Shown here: positions 1 to 11,048 of the stretch, piece by piece | Position numbering within the stretch: position 1 is the first letter of the stretch | How the letters are laid out: each line of letters begins with the position of its first letter | NCBI GenBank assembly: GCA_030549495.1 | Contig: JAUIRK010000509.1 | Span: 618,501-682,500, forward strand | Direction of reading: 5' to 3' | Source: Nectonema munidae | Taxonomy: Eukaryota; Nematomorpha; Nectonematoida; Nectonematidae | DNA: 64,000 nucleotides | Notes under the pieces: generated by a model | The model's database searches: none | The model's input: only the letters and a program-made list of their open reading frames with translations | What the model was told of the DNA's origin: nothing | Program-made: the position numbers and the translations under genes

Positions 1-264
1 GAATTTTGAGGTTGATCTTTTTTGGTGAAAGCTTGCGAAAGTGCAAACTTCCGATGAAAAATTCATATTTTCACTTTTATGCAGACTGATGAGACATTAT
101 TAGTATTACCACATTCAAATGTTGATTGCGAACGCTTCAAATCTTGTTTTTTATTTGCTATATCTTATGTTTTTTCAACTACAGCATGATTAACAATATA
201 AAAACTGATAAAAGGAACAAACTTGATTTAGATACCATCTCAGGCCTATTACACATCAAAACCA

Positions 265-1150
265 ATGATCCAGGAGAATCTTGTTATAAATAAGAGCTTC
301 CAGAAAATGGAATCAATTCTACAAGTGTTACCCCTAAGTGATGCAATATTTGAGGCAATCAAGGCAGTGCAATATATGGTGTTTTTTCATCATTTTTTTC
401 TTATGTTACTTTTTTTTTATAAATATTTTGTTTTCATTTTTCTATAGTTTAATTCAATTTTATATTTTGTTTGTTGTTCTTATGTTGATTTTAGAATAAA
501 ATATAGTTTTTAGTGATTCACTATATGTAAAAAGCACCATACTTAAAAATTTTATGTTTTGGGATACTATTACTGAGAGATATGAAAAAAATGACCTGAA
601 AAAAATTTAAAAAATGAAGAGCCTCGGACCACCCAAAAATTTTGGGTCTACGGATTTCTACGGATTTTTTGAAGTAAGTTTACGGATTTTGATAAAATAT
701 GCCTGGCAACACTTTTGGGATTATGTGTCTTGATAGCTAAAATGTCTGCCAATGTACCATCTAACTTTAAAGATGACCGTATATCGGTTTTACTTTTTCT
801 TACAATGCTGAATAATCGTTCAAGACTTGCATTGCTATGTGCACCAAGTACCAGAATTAAGGCAGATACACAAGGAAGGATTTTGAATCTGTTGTTGATG
901 TTCCAGGAACTTTTAGTTTGGGAATAAAATGCCGATAATGAACAATGTTGTTGCCCATATCATCAATATCCATCAACAATAATATCATGTATAATATGAT
1001 ATTGATGTCAATTTTTTTTAAATGTAAATTATAGAATTTTTAAAACCCGGGACATAAATACAGAAAAACTGGAAACCGAGAGAAAGAAACCAAATCAGAA
1101 AGACTCTCGATATTGCCGGGAGAGTTGACAGGTATGCATTAGATCCAATA
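265..1150. other. AT-rich stretch without recognisable gene
   Basis: Only short reading frames with low-complexity, membrane-like translations are present, and none has a family resemblance I can defend. A doubled 'ctacggattt' motif lies near 640-690. I see no splice-consistent coding exon here. Confidence 0.4.
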
Positions 1151-1153
1151 AAA

Positions 1154-1700
1154 CAGCGGTTCTTAACCATGGGTCGCGACACAAATTTGGGTCCCCTGGC
1201 AATTTTTTGGGTCGCCAAGGGCCAATGAGAAACACGGGAAGATAAAAAATCTTGAAATAACAAAAATAAAGCTTAATTATACGAGTAGAAATGAATACGG
1301 TCAGAAATCCATTTGATGTGAAAATTGAAGATCTATCTCAGGAAATTTCTGATATCTACCAATTAATTAGAAGAGCAACTAATTGAAATAAAAATGACAA
1401 AGCTCTTGAATGTGATTTTAAAACAGAAACTTTGAGTGCTTTCTGGACATAGATTTATAAAGAAAAAGAAGTGATGGGGGTTTTTGAAGCACTTAATATC
1501 CTTCTTCCTTTCCCAACAACATATTTGTGTTAGACTGGTTTTTCGAAATCGTTTATCACCGGAGCACGACATACGATCTTGTCTGTCAACAATAAAACAA
1601 CGTTTTGAAGGGCTTTCAAGAAAACTTCAAACGCAACGTTCTCATTAATTGTAACTTCTTTGTCAAATTAAAACATTGTAATAAATAACATGTTTCTTTT
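1154..1700 (+). mobile_element. hAT transposon remnant (ZBED5/Charlie-like), internally deleted
   Basis: A hAT-type terminal sequence, cagcggttcttaacc followed by tgggtcgcgac, starts at about 1154. Some 120 bases later the plus strand reads as the C-terminal end of a hAT transposase of the ZBED5/FAM200 type: N-P-F-D-V-K-I-E-D-L-S at about 1300, then T-E-T-L-S-A-F-W, then L-L-P-F-P-T-T-Y-L-C near 1500-1530. In that family this region is the dimerisation domain. Several in-frame stops interrupt it, so it is dead. The 5' terminus sits almost directly against the C-terminal coding part, so most of the transposase has been deleted. I could not find a matching 3' terminus. Confidence 0.75.
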
Positions 1701-2339
1701 GTAAATTAATAAAAAGCATTTTGATTTCTTAAATCAAAGTTAGATAATAATAATAATAACGGTTTTTATTATTCTTCTTATTTTTTTGTACATAAAATGG
1801 ATGGGCAAATGAAAAAGAATAAGAACGGCTGCAATAAAAAAAGCGACAATAATTAAGTTATAGAAGATAACCTAGGAGACTTTTACTGTACTCAAGTGAG
1901 TACAACGGTAGGCAGAATCGACAATAACAGAAGAGGCCATTTTTAAAACATAAATAACTTTTGTTAATAAAATTGCATGATTTACCTGCTTATAAGTTTT
2001 ATTGAAAATTGCAAAAACATTGCGAACTATTCAAAGAAATCGGGTAAAAAGCTAAAACATTAAATAAAATTTTACACCTAAGAATAAATATGCTGTACAT
2101 TTGAATCCTGGAATAAAAAGGCCAAGGTTTAGGGAGAAGAAGATACTTTATTGAATTATATTTAGCAAATAAAATAAAGGTATAACTCAAATTCTCATTA
2201 TTATATCAAATGAAGTGGAATTTAATTGATTGAAAGACGACAGGCTTAAACAAGAAAAGTAATATGGAAAAAAACAAGGCAAACACGTTTTTTAAATTAT
2301 ATAAATAAAGATATAAAATTGAGAGAATTCAAAATTATT

Positions 2340-2355
2340 GGGGGGGGGGGGGGGG
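2340..2355. repeat. poly-G tract (16 G)
   Basis: Sixteen consecutive G on the plus strand in otherwise AT-rich DNA. A second run of 17 G occurs at 38976-38992. Such runs can form G-quadruplexes and are also prone to assembly error. Confidence 0.9.
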
Positions 2356-2532
2356 TGAAATGCTTTTTTGCCCTTTTCTTATATTTGAGCGACTTTATTA
2401 TATCTTTGTTTTGTAAGATCTTGGATTATTATCTGAATTCCTCTGAAACTTCTAAAAACGTATTTTCCTACAAAGATGATTCGCCAAGATTTATAAGAAA
2501 TGATTATTTAAATTTTTTTAAAGTTTAAATAA

Positions 2533-2538
2533 TTTATT
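2533..2538 (-). promoter_or_regulatory. polyadenylation signal of the receptor gene
   Basis: AATAAA on the minus strand (tttatt on plus) lies about 110 bases after the stop codon of the receptor reading frame, a normal distance for a 3' end signal. Confidence 0.55.
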
Positions 2539-2649
2539 GAACACTTACTAAACACAAATTAAGAATGAATACAATAAATGTTAATCAATTGAATGTACCA
2601 TAGCAGCTTGAAAGTCGCGTTTGTAATGTGATGTCCAATTTTAAGTTTT

Positions 2650-3732
2650 TCAATTGATCGATGGACGTAGAGTGCCCTTTTTTAAAAGCTTAGAAAAGTG
2701 TTTTCTAAAATTTTTATCCAAGTACGACATGGATAATATGCAAGAAATTTCACTCAAAAGTTCAATGTTCAGATATTCAAGTATGACTAAGCGATGACTT
2801 TTTACAAATAATCTTGGACTTTGCTTCAAGATGATCATGTAGTACACGTTGGTAAGAGTCACGTAAACCAAGAGACACATGAAGATCAAGAAGGTGGAAA
2901 GCAACATTGTGACAACGAACGCATATTTATGGAAGAGCGCGGTTTTGCTCTTGCGAGAAGCGCTTTGAATGGAAACGCCAGGAGCGATAGCCGATCTAGT
3001 GAGGTTGAACTTTCTCTTCAAATAATTTCTGTATACGAAGACGAGGTAAAGAGAGGTCATTAGGATTGCCAATGCCGTTATTGCCTTCAAAGTCTTGTTC
3101 ACTAAGAAGATGGAGAAATTGGAAGGAGACAGTTTGATGAATTTCAAATAGTAAGTTTTGCTTCCACATTTATGGTATTTGTGAATGAAGAAAGTGAAGT
3201 AAAACATGAAATAACTTAAAGTATCGATTGCCCAAAAGACAGCAGCAACGTTTCTTAGAAGCAGCAAGGCCTTCAGCGAATGGGAGGGGGATATGAGAGA
3301 CAGGCGCTGTAGGCAAATGGCGAGAATCATGACCAAAATGCCATGCACTATGCATTTCTGCGTTAAAAACATGAAGAAGTAGTAAAAGATCGACCATGGT
3401 TTAGAGAAGAGGAAGTGTCGTTTCATTCTGTCCATTAAAAGGTAGGTAAGAGTACGGCCTGACACAATTAGCGTCGCAAAGAACAATGTGAAGGACGTAA
3501 GAACAAAGAGTTTGTACGTGTTGAATTTCTTGCTCAATTCCCAAAAAACAAGAAAGACGAGAAACAAAAGGGTGCACAGTGTTAAGTAAAGAATCAGGAA
3601 GAACATGAAGTATTTGTTTAACCTGGGGTCTACTGTGAGTTGGCTTATGACTTTGCAAATACTTTCTTCTCTGTAGTTTAGACCGATAACAAAATCTCTG
3701 TAAAACATGACTTTGCCAGAACTCTCGTTCAT
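2650..3732 (-). CDS. divergent rhodopsin-type seven-transmembrane receptor, single exon
   Basis: One uninterrupted frame of 360 residues. I count seven hydrophobic helices at about residues 41-64, 73-96, 112-142, 155-183, 205-233, 270-298 and 315-337, after a short N-terminal tail with an N-glycosylation sequon at Asn2. Helix 3 ends in L-Q-R-L-S-L-I, where rhodopsin-type receptors have D/E-R-Y, so the arginine is kept. Helix 4 contains a Trp (V-F-W-A-I-D) at the expected place. Helix 7 runs into S-Y-L-D-K-N-F-R-K-H-F, a clear helix-8 signature, but NPxxY is replaced by S-C-I-L-S. The loop between helices 5 and 6 is basic and Ser-rich, suited to G-protein contact. The protein should sit in the plasma membrane. 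The ligand cannot be told. There are no introns, and a poly-A signal follows. No neighbouring paralogue is present. I am sure of the seven-helix fold and less sure of the subfamily. Confidence 0.85.
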   Translation of the reverse strand: MNESSGKVMFYRDFVIGLNYREESICKVISQLTVDPRLNKYFMFFLILYLTLCTLLFLVFLVFWELSKKFNTYKLFVLTSFTLFFATLIVSGRTLTYLLMDRMKRHFLFSKPWSIFYYFFMFLTQKCIVHGILVMILAICLQRLSLISPSHSLKALLLLRNVAAVFWAIDTLSYFMFYFTFFIHKYHKCGSKTYYLKFIKLSPSNFSIFLVNKTLKAITALAILMTSLYLVFVYRNYLKRKFNLTRSAIAPGVSIQSASRKSKTALFHKYAFVVTMLLSTFLIFMCLLVYVTLTNVYYMIILKQSPRLFVKSHRLVILEYLNIELLSEISCILSMSYLDKNFRKHFSKLLKKGTLRPSIN

Positions 3733-3739
3733 TGGAGTT

Positions 3740-4790
3740 GACGTCCTTGTTAGCTATCGCGTTTCTTATGCAAGCGTCAGGATGAAAGGGGAAAAGCGGT
3801 TACTGTAGTTTGGCAAAATAGAATTGATTTCGCCATAATTAAATATTAATTGTCAAGAATAGTGTCATCGCAATTATAGAGCTTTACACACATCCAACTA
3901 ATGCCGACCTTGATATATAGAAAATTGTTTAACATCTCTCTCTCTCTTTCGAATTAGTTAATACTCAAAGTGAAGTAGGTGCTTGAATCTTATTAAAGAA
4001 GTGAGGATTCTTTTGTTTTAATAACTAAAAGAACAAATTCAAAAAAATTTTCCCATCAATTACGCAAGTTTTAACGAATATACTCCAGGATTCAGTGCTT
4101 ACTACTTGAAGACTAACTAGAATGTGCGTTTGTTCACACAAGCGATTTTGCATTTCTCAGAAAGCAGGTACAGTCAGTCGACTATCACTAATTAGGAATG
4201 CTTGCGTTTCAAATTTTTATTTTCATAAAAAATCACTCTTCGCTTACTCCATTTCTCTCAGTATAAACTTGATGTCAGATGTCAGTTTATGAAACTTTTA
4301 TTTTGTAAACCTTCAAGAAGCTCAGTTGTTAAGTGAATCAATCATTTTACTAAATCAAAGATTCCACCAATGTGGTCTGAATTAGTGATTTTCGGAATAG
4401 AGATAATTAATAAACCTTGTGATGAAAAAGATAGCCAAATAAAGTGAAAGTTAAAAGACTTTAAAGGTAAAAATGGACGCATCAAGACTTCAGTGATGTG
4501 CCTAGTAGAAGTGGAGCTTCGATCTAAAAATTTTTCAACTGTTGACTACCGATTCCAAACTTTTCCCTTTTTACTCTATAGGAAAGTTTTGCGGTATGGC
4601 CTTAAACTACGGCTCAGAATCGAGTTAAAAATTCGAATAAAAAATATTTTAAAAACTCAAATTTGAACAAAAAGAATTTGAGCTAAAAATATTTTCACAG
4701 AATAAAAATGTTATAAATGAAACAATACTTAAAATATATGATTAAGTGAATACAAGACCTACAAGCTATGCAGCGATTCTGCGTAATTTT
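3740..4790. other. upstream region of receptor gene, no gene seen
   Basis: AT-rich DNA upstream of the minus-strand receptor, with a short (CT) run at 3935-3950. It presumably includes the receptor promoter, but no core element can be picked out with confidence. Confidence 0.3.
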
Positions 4791-4792
4791 TT

Positions 4793-5273
4793 TCGAAATC
4801 AATTGCTCAAAAAATAATTCATCGAACTATCAATTGATTGAAGTAATTTTGTCTTACAGTATTCCCTTAATTGTTAATACTCATCACTGGATTGTCTATT
4901 GTTGGTATTGAAGTAACCTACAATACTAATGACTATTTTCCTGATTTGACAATGTTGAAGAATGAATATTTAAGAAGTGTTGCACATAATATTTCATACT
5001 AATAGAGAGTAAATATTAACAGCAATAGTTATTTATTTTTTTTAAATCACGAAGAATGAGAGTAATAATAAAAATGTACCTTTTATTTTAAACTATGACA
5101 AAAAAACAATGTGAAAATAAACAAGAAACTGTTCAGCTAACAAGAATACAGTTGTATTATTTTATCTTTTAGCAAATTATTAGAAAGAATGTAGTTTTAT
5201 TTATTTTTTTTGAGCATTCTCCTTTCAATCAATTGATAGTTCGAGAAATTATTTTTTGAGCAATTGATTTCGA
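4793..5273. mobile_element. MITE-like element with 50-base terminal inverted repeats
   Basis: The arms at 4793-4842 and 5224-5273 are inverted copies, starting tcgaaatcaattgctc and ending tatcaattgattgaa, with about two mismatches in 50 bases. The roughly 380-base interior is AT-rich and has no coding frame. This is the form of a non-autonomous DNA transposon or foldback element. I see no convincing target-site duplication, so the superfamily is unknown. Confidence 0.65.
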
Positions 5274-5738
5274 GCAATTTACTGAATAATTTTGTTAGGC
5301 GCTAGCGTATATCTCTAAATTTAAATACATATAATCACATTGGCCTGAAATGGAAATACTTAACACAAAATCTAAATTTTCTCTGGATAAACTTGAATTT
5401 CAAAAAATCAACTGGTCCTCGAACTGAAAGTCTTAAATTTATATACCTTAGAACTTAGAGCTTCTTTCAATTGAACCTAAAACTTGGATTGAAACAGAAA
5501 GAGCAGTCTCTAATGCTCGTTTCTTTGTAACTAAAGCTTGTTCTACGCTTGCTTCAAAACATTGAAAGCTATCAATTTTTCCTAATAATAAGGTCCATTG
5601 ACTATTTTGTATTTCTTAATTTATTAATCCGACAAATTTTGATTCCGACTACCACATACTTTTTTAATTACATGTATATACGACTTTTCAAAATTCTTTA
5701 GATTTAATATTATAGATTATAATTAACCAATGTAAAAA

Positions 5739-5931
5739 ATTGTGAAAACTTGACACTTTATTGCTGATTTTGCTGACTAGTTTCGGAGTATAAACTCCCT
5801 TTTTTCAAAGCAAATATATAAATTCACTAGATTTCACTATTTTATCATTTATATGTATTTGCTTTGAAAAAGGAGTTTATACCCCGAAACTAGTCAGCAA
5901 AATCAGCAATAAAGTCTCCAGTTTTCACAAT
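5739..5931. repeat. large inverted repeat (78/76-base arms), Penelope-like terminal motif
   Basis: The arms 5739-5816 and 5856-5931 are nearly perfect inverted copies around a 39-base loop, so a transcript would fold into a long hairpin. Each arm holds a small stem of the form ggagt..ata..ctcc followed by CGAAAC and then an aataaag tail. That arrangement resembles the repeated ends of Penelope-like retroelements. The hairpin is seen directly. The Penelope link is inference from the motif layout, because no reverse transcriptase of that type is present nearby. Confidence 0.6.
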
Positions 5932-5989
5932 ATTTTATATTTGTTATAATTATTTCACCTCAATGGGCATATCTGTCAAAGATTTTGTT

Positions 5990-6140
5990 TCTAAATATAA
6001 TTATTAAGACAACAACAAAATTTAACAGATGAAGAAATCGTTGAAATTGTGGCTCAAGCTGAAGAAAGAAACGTTGGTAGTTCTTTTAGTATTGGAAATG
6101 ATGAATCAAACTCTGATAGAGGATCTTCCTCTAATTGTGG
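5990..6140 (+). pseudogene. short transposase-like coding remnant
   Basis: One plus-strand frame reads L-T-D-E-E-I-V-E-I-V-A followed by an acidic, Ser-rich stretch ending at a stop-rich region near 6140. This resembles the acidic N-terminal leader of piggyBac-type transposases but is too short for assignment. No downstream catalytic part was found. Confidence 0.25.
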
Positions 6141-6877
6141 ACAGTATGTCTTGGCCAAAGACTCCTTGACGCCAAAACCTTGAAGGCACTTTTCTTATTC
6201 ACCCTATCTGCGATGATGTTTGAGATCAAATTAAAAACAAAAAGAATAAACTGCGAAAATCACTACGACCTATTCGAAAAATGTTTTAGGACAACTTTTA
6301 CAAAAAAAATTTATTGTTCAAGATTAAATTATAGCATTTTTAACAAATAAACAAAATTTAAATAAATACAAGATATTTGAGGGAGGAAAGATGATTGACT
6401 TGTGCTTGAGAAGGGATATCAAGGTTCTCCAGGAAAGTTATAGCGGTCCCTGCAAATAAATACAATCTAAATACAGAAAGTTAAGTTAAGAACGAACAAA
6501 AAAGGAAAAAAAGTATTAAAAGCTTAATACAACTAGTCAGCAGTTCGAATTACTATGAAAACAAATTTTTAAACGGGCATACAAAAACGCAAAGTAGGCT
6601 AAAAGATAGCCTCTTGAAACAAAAAAGGTGCAAACAATCAGGGTGGGAGCTTTGGTTGTCAGCACGTCAAAAATGAAGACATCTTTCTATTGCAGAGACT
6701 ATTTTTGTATATATGAAAATTTATACATAGTATTCATATCACTCATAACCTTGCTACTGGGGCAACTTTGTAGTTCAGGTTTGTGCAGTCATTGGAAGCA
6801 GAGGGAGGCGATAAGAGCTATTGTATCCTTTTGGGTGAAATAGCACGAACGGAAGAGCTGATAACGAATAGTTTTAG

Positions 6878-7324
6878 ATGCTAATAAACGCGTTTAGATT
6901 AAGTGTGTGTGTGTCAATTCGAAATATCTCGGAAATATACAAACTTATGTTGAAAATGTATTTCCATCATGAAAGCTGCACACAACAAAGGAGGCAACGT
7001 AAAGAAATTTTTCAAACAATTTTTATTAAAGTAACCTGTACTACACTGATTTCTTTTTTATTTGTGGCGAAATATGAAACACAAAAAGTGGGAAGAATAA
7101 AAAAAATAAATCATTCTAAACTAGTCTTAAATTTAAACTATTATAGTATGTCATTCAATCTTCAATATATTACAGGGTTTAAGTTGCCTCCGAATGATTT
7201 TATATCCCTTCTTCACTGTACACAAAGAAAATTAAAGGAGAGAAATCATAGAAATGCCTCCAAAGAACTACCCACTACGTGGTTATGTAAAGATTTTATA
7301 TTTTTTTTAATTAAAAAACAATAA
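6878..7324 (+). CDS. hypothetical 148-residue open frame
   Basis: An open frame rich in Lys, Asn, Ile and Phe with no recognisable motif. Its composition matches the surrounding AT-rich DNA. It has neither a clear signal peptide nor conserved residues, and a chance frame is the more likely reading. It is listed because it is the longest open stretch between 6 and 7.8 kb. Confidence 0.12.
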   Translation: MLINAFRLSVCVSIRNISEIYKLMLKMYFHHESCTQQRRQRKEIFQTIFIKVTCTTLISFLFVAKYETQKVGRIKKINHSKLVLNLNYYSMSFNLQYITGFKLPPNDFISLLHCTQRKLKERNHRNASKELPTTWLCKDFIFFLIKKQ

Positions 7325-7849
7325 ATACCCAATAAAAATTAAAGAAATCTATTACAATGAAATAAAGCATTTTTATGATCAGAGCTTACTTTAGATAACC
7401 TATCCCTTGGTTCGACCTCATCACTTTCAAAACGCAAAGACTTTTTTCCAAAAACAAATTCAATACAAATGGTTGAGAAATAGAAAAGGGATATCTGTAA
7501 TAAAAAATCAATTTTTGAAATTTAATCTATTGTAAGAACGATGAAACATTTCATGGATGCATTTTTGTATAGAAAGTAAGTTGGGTGAAATGTCACTCAA
7601 GAGTAAAAAATGTAATCATCTATTTTATTGATGATATTTTGTTTTTATTTGTAAATTCAATTCATTTTTTTTATCTAATAATAAAATTGACAAATAGATA
7701 AAGCTTGACTCTTTGGTTAGTTAAAATAGATTATTATTTATGAAAGTTTAAAAATCAAAATGAATGAAAAATCACCTAAAGATGGTATGAGGGTTAAACT
7801 AATATAAAATGAAGTTTTTATTTTTTTTTAGAAAAAGAAAAACTTTTTT

Positions 7850-8756
7850 TCTAAGTTGTTCGCTTTCCGAGAATATTTCCTTGACATAATTGCTTTAAAC
7901 TGCCAAACTTTTTTTCCAGATCATCTTCCTATCCTTTTGTCCTTGAAGCTTAATAATCTTCAGAGAAAAGGTTACCTCAAATTATCCTATTTTGATGATA
8001 AACTTTTTATGAAGTATGCATCAGAAGCTATATCTTATTCTAAACTCCAGCATCTATTTGATTATCCTGAAACTCTTTTTTCTGTTTTAACGTATTCAAG
8101 CCTTGGATCTCTTTAGAAGTTCTTAATTTGATCAAAATAAGGGACACAATATCAATAAAAAAATGAAGCATAAGAAAAACAGTAAGGGTAATGAGTTGAT
8201 TACAAATAAATATATTGTTTTGACAAACTTAATCAAATACAAAATTCGCACTTTAAAGGAATCATATTTTGCCAGCATTTTCAGTAATTCTAAGTCGACT
8301 CATGAGACATGGGCAATTATTAATAAATCTCTTAGAAACCCAAAAGATAAACATGTTATGTTAGAAGAAGAAAATGTTTCGATAGAAGATAATCTATTAA
8401 TTGCTGAAAAATTCAACAAACATTTTACCGCTATTACATCAAGTTATTCTTGTAATATCAGTTCCATTGATTCATTTCCCTCAGAATATCTTTTTTCTTT
8501 TGATGCTATTAATAACCAAACTGTTCTTTCGACCATATTGAGTATGAAAAACAATAGATCATGTGAGGTATACGGTATATCTGTTGTCCATCTAAAATTG
8601 ATTGCTCCAATAATTTGCGATTTTCTAACAATAGCTATTAATTCCTCACTTAAGCACTGTATTTTCCCATCTAATCGCACAAGGTGATTCCTTTATGGAA
8701 AAAAAGTTATTGTAAAAATCTAAAGAACTATCGGCCTATTTCATTAGTACCTACAC
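7850..8756 (+). mobile_element. LINE retrotransposon, 5' part (endonuclease end and start of reverse transcriptase)
   Basis: The frame near 7900 contains P-D-H-L-P-I-L, the last motif of the apurinic-type endonuclease of LINEs. 8163-8687 is the linker before the reverse transcriptase: E-T-W-A-I-I-N-K-S-L-R, then a stretch ending in C-I-F-P-S-N. The reading then shifts into the N-Y-R-P-I-S-L-V-P motif at about 8725-8755. Here the element is cut by a hAT insertion and resumes at 11049. The LINE is degraded by stops and frameshifts. The closest clades by motif are Jockey/CR1-like. Confidence 0.85.
8749..8756. repeat. target-site duplication, left copy (acctacac)
   Basis: The same 8 bases occur at 11041-11048, directly flanking the inserted hAT element. 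Eight bases is the duplication length made by hAT transposases. Confidence 0.85.
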
Positions 8757-11040
8757 TAGGATTATGACTTTTTTTTGTGATGACCCTGTGTTATTTTTAA
8801 ATGAACTTTTACATATAAAAGCTAAATATGATGTTAAAATTAAAATATTTTACAAAAAGTTGCCCCAGGATGCCGTTCATTTCTGTAAAAATTTCAAAAA
8901 TATTGTAAAACTTAAAAAATTAATTGTATTATAAATGCTTTTTTAAAATAAATTTTAAATTTATTTTTATCTAATTGGTTTGCTCCACCTTCTTTTTATA
9001 TTTCAGATTATTTTTATTTCTAAATAAATAAAGAAAAAAATTTTTTTTTTTATTATTTCTCAGTTTTACAATTTTTTTTCAGTCTTACATTAGCGTCATT
9101 GCTCTTTCAGCAATAATATTTGTTCTTGGAGTGCTGATAACAGAGTCAATCTTCACCCAATGATTTCTGAAACACTTTTCAGCAATTTTGCAATGCTGTT
9201 AAGAAGTTTTTCATAATTATCATCTTTAAATTTTTGATCAGAAAACCATATTTCTTGCCATTCGTAGGCTATAAAATTTACCACCACATTTGCTAGTTTT
9301 TTCGATATTTTGGTAGAAGAAAGTAAGCAATAAAGAGCGTAAATGGCTCTTGAATTCCATCCAGCTTTGTTTAATACTGGGAATGTTTTCCACTTAATCA
9401 TTGGTAATTTGTTTTTTTCTTTATAAATTCTGTAACCATAGCATAATGTGTACAAAAATCTAAAATCATCTCTCCATCCCAAATTTTCAAAATTAGGTAT
9501 ATGAATTTCAGAAGAGTAAAGGTTTTTTAGTTTATCATAAATTTCAAGTATTGGATTTATGAATTCATAATTACTATTTAGAGTAGTTGATTTAACTGCA
9601 AAATAAAAATCAAGAAGATACTTTAAAACTCTGTCTAAAATATGATGCTGGCAACCAATACCAAACTTACCATTTTTTGCTGAAGCCTTACTACAACTCC
9701 TGTGAAAGAACCAGTGTTTGTAGCTGTAGTGTCACTAATAATCATTTTGATAGAAGGCCATGCTTCACTTTCATCAAGTACTTTTATTATTCCTTCCGAA
9801 ATAGATTTTGCAGAACTATTTTCACTTTTAAAAATTCCCAAATTAATTTTGTGTTCAGGATTTTGCAGACAAATTATTTGATATTCTTCAAGCTTAATGC
9901 TGTTTTTTCATTGGTAATCGTTTACCATCAAAGTGTAAACAAACATTTGCTTGTTCTTGCAGTAATTTTTTAATTTTAGTTTTAATAACTTTTGCGCGTG
10001 TAATAGTTGCTTTAAATATTCCAGATTGAGATGGAGTAGGCAAATCTATTGCATCTTTCCAGAGTGTTAAACACGCTTTTGATGCCTTATGTGTAGAAAT
10101 AGACAAGTTTTTAACTAATTCAACAGACTGTGATGTAGAAAATTTTTTCTTTCTTTCCATGTCAGTTTGAAAATTGCGTTCTTCATTATCATCATATTCC
10201 TCGTTAGAGCTGACTGATTCTTAATGCTCACTTGAGTTTTCGTCTTTTTAAACAGATGTTAAAAATTATCACTTGTTTTCTTAAATTTCTTAAATGTTTG
10301 CTTGACATTTATCCAACTTTGTCTTTCGATTCAATTTGCTGCTGATAAAAGTTTTTATCTTCTTTGCATAGCCAATTTCCATCTACTTTTGTGCTGTCAA
10401 ACAAATTAAATATTTCATCCCTAAATTTTTCTTTTGGGTATTTTTAATTTTTTTCGTGATCTATAATTAATTTTTGCATTTTAGCAAAAATTTCCTACTT
10501 GCTAAGTTGCGGAAAATTCGTTTTTTCCCATAAATCAGACAATTCTTGAAAATTTTCTTAATTCTTTCTTGTTTGAGTTTTTCTTTTTCAAAAAGAGTTT
10601 GATAGAAACCAAGAACATCAATCTTTCTAGGTATTCTTGTAAACGACGCCAAGTTTTCTATTCTTGGTAAATTTCTCCAACTTTTAGAATTTTTAACTAC
10701 AACAGAAGCAGATTTGTATTTCGCCATTAATTAATTAGAAAAAACGAACTAAATAAAACTAAAATAAATTTATTATGCTATAATTTTTTTTTAATTTTAA
10801 TTATATAATTTGATTTTAAAAATTAATATATTTTATCTAAAATAAAAATATTTTTAAAATTTTTTTGAGTCTAATAAAAATCAGAAAATATTTTATAAAT
10901 GTAGTTTTATTTTTTGTTGTCCTGGGGAAGGTTTTTTTTATTAAAAATAATGTTTTTTTGAGCAAAAAATAAAATTATTCACCTAAAAAAAGATCAGGTT
11001 TTATTTTTTTTTGAAAATTTTTTTCAAAGTAATTACCCTA
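8757..11040 (-). mobile_element. hAT transposon (2,284 bp) inserted in the LINE
   Basis: The ends are inverted relatives: TAGGATTATGACTTT at the left, and TAGGGTAATTACTTT reading inward from the right. They are flanked by the 8-base duplication acctacac. A decayed transposase runs on the minus strand. Its N-terminal frame is 10467-10727. 9894-10160 contains C-L-H-F-D-G-K-R-L, where D is the likely first catalytic Asp. 9635-9841 contains I-S-D-T-T-A-T-N-T-G, the second Asp region. 9153-9680 contains G-C-Q-H-H-I-L-D-R and W-N-S-R-A-I-Y-A-L. Stops and frameshifts separate these pieces, so the element is inactive. The intact termini and duplication show that it moved after the LINE had landed. 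Confidence 0.88.
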
Positions 11041-11048
11041 ACCTACAC
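11041..11048. repeat. target-site duplication, right copy (acctacac)
   Basis: Partner of 8749-8756. Removing one copy together with the insert restores the LINE sequence from the Y-R-P-I-S motif into the following L-S-K-V-F-E-R motif. Confidence 0.85.

Noticed and set aside
2821-3658. Extra frames on both strands inside the receptor gene
   Set aside because: Out-of-frame shadows of the 360-residue receptor.
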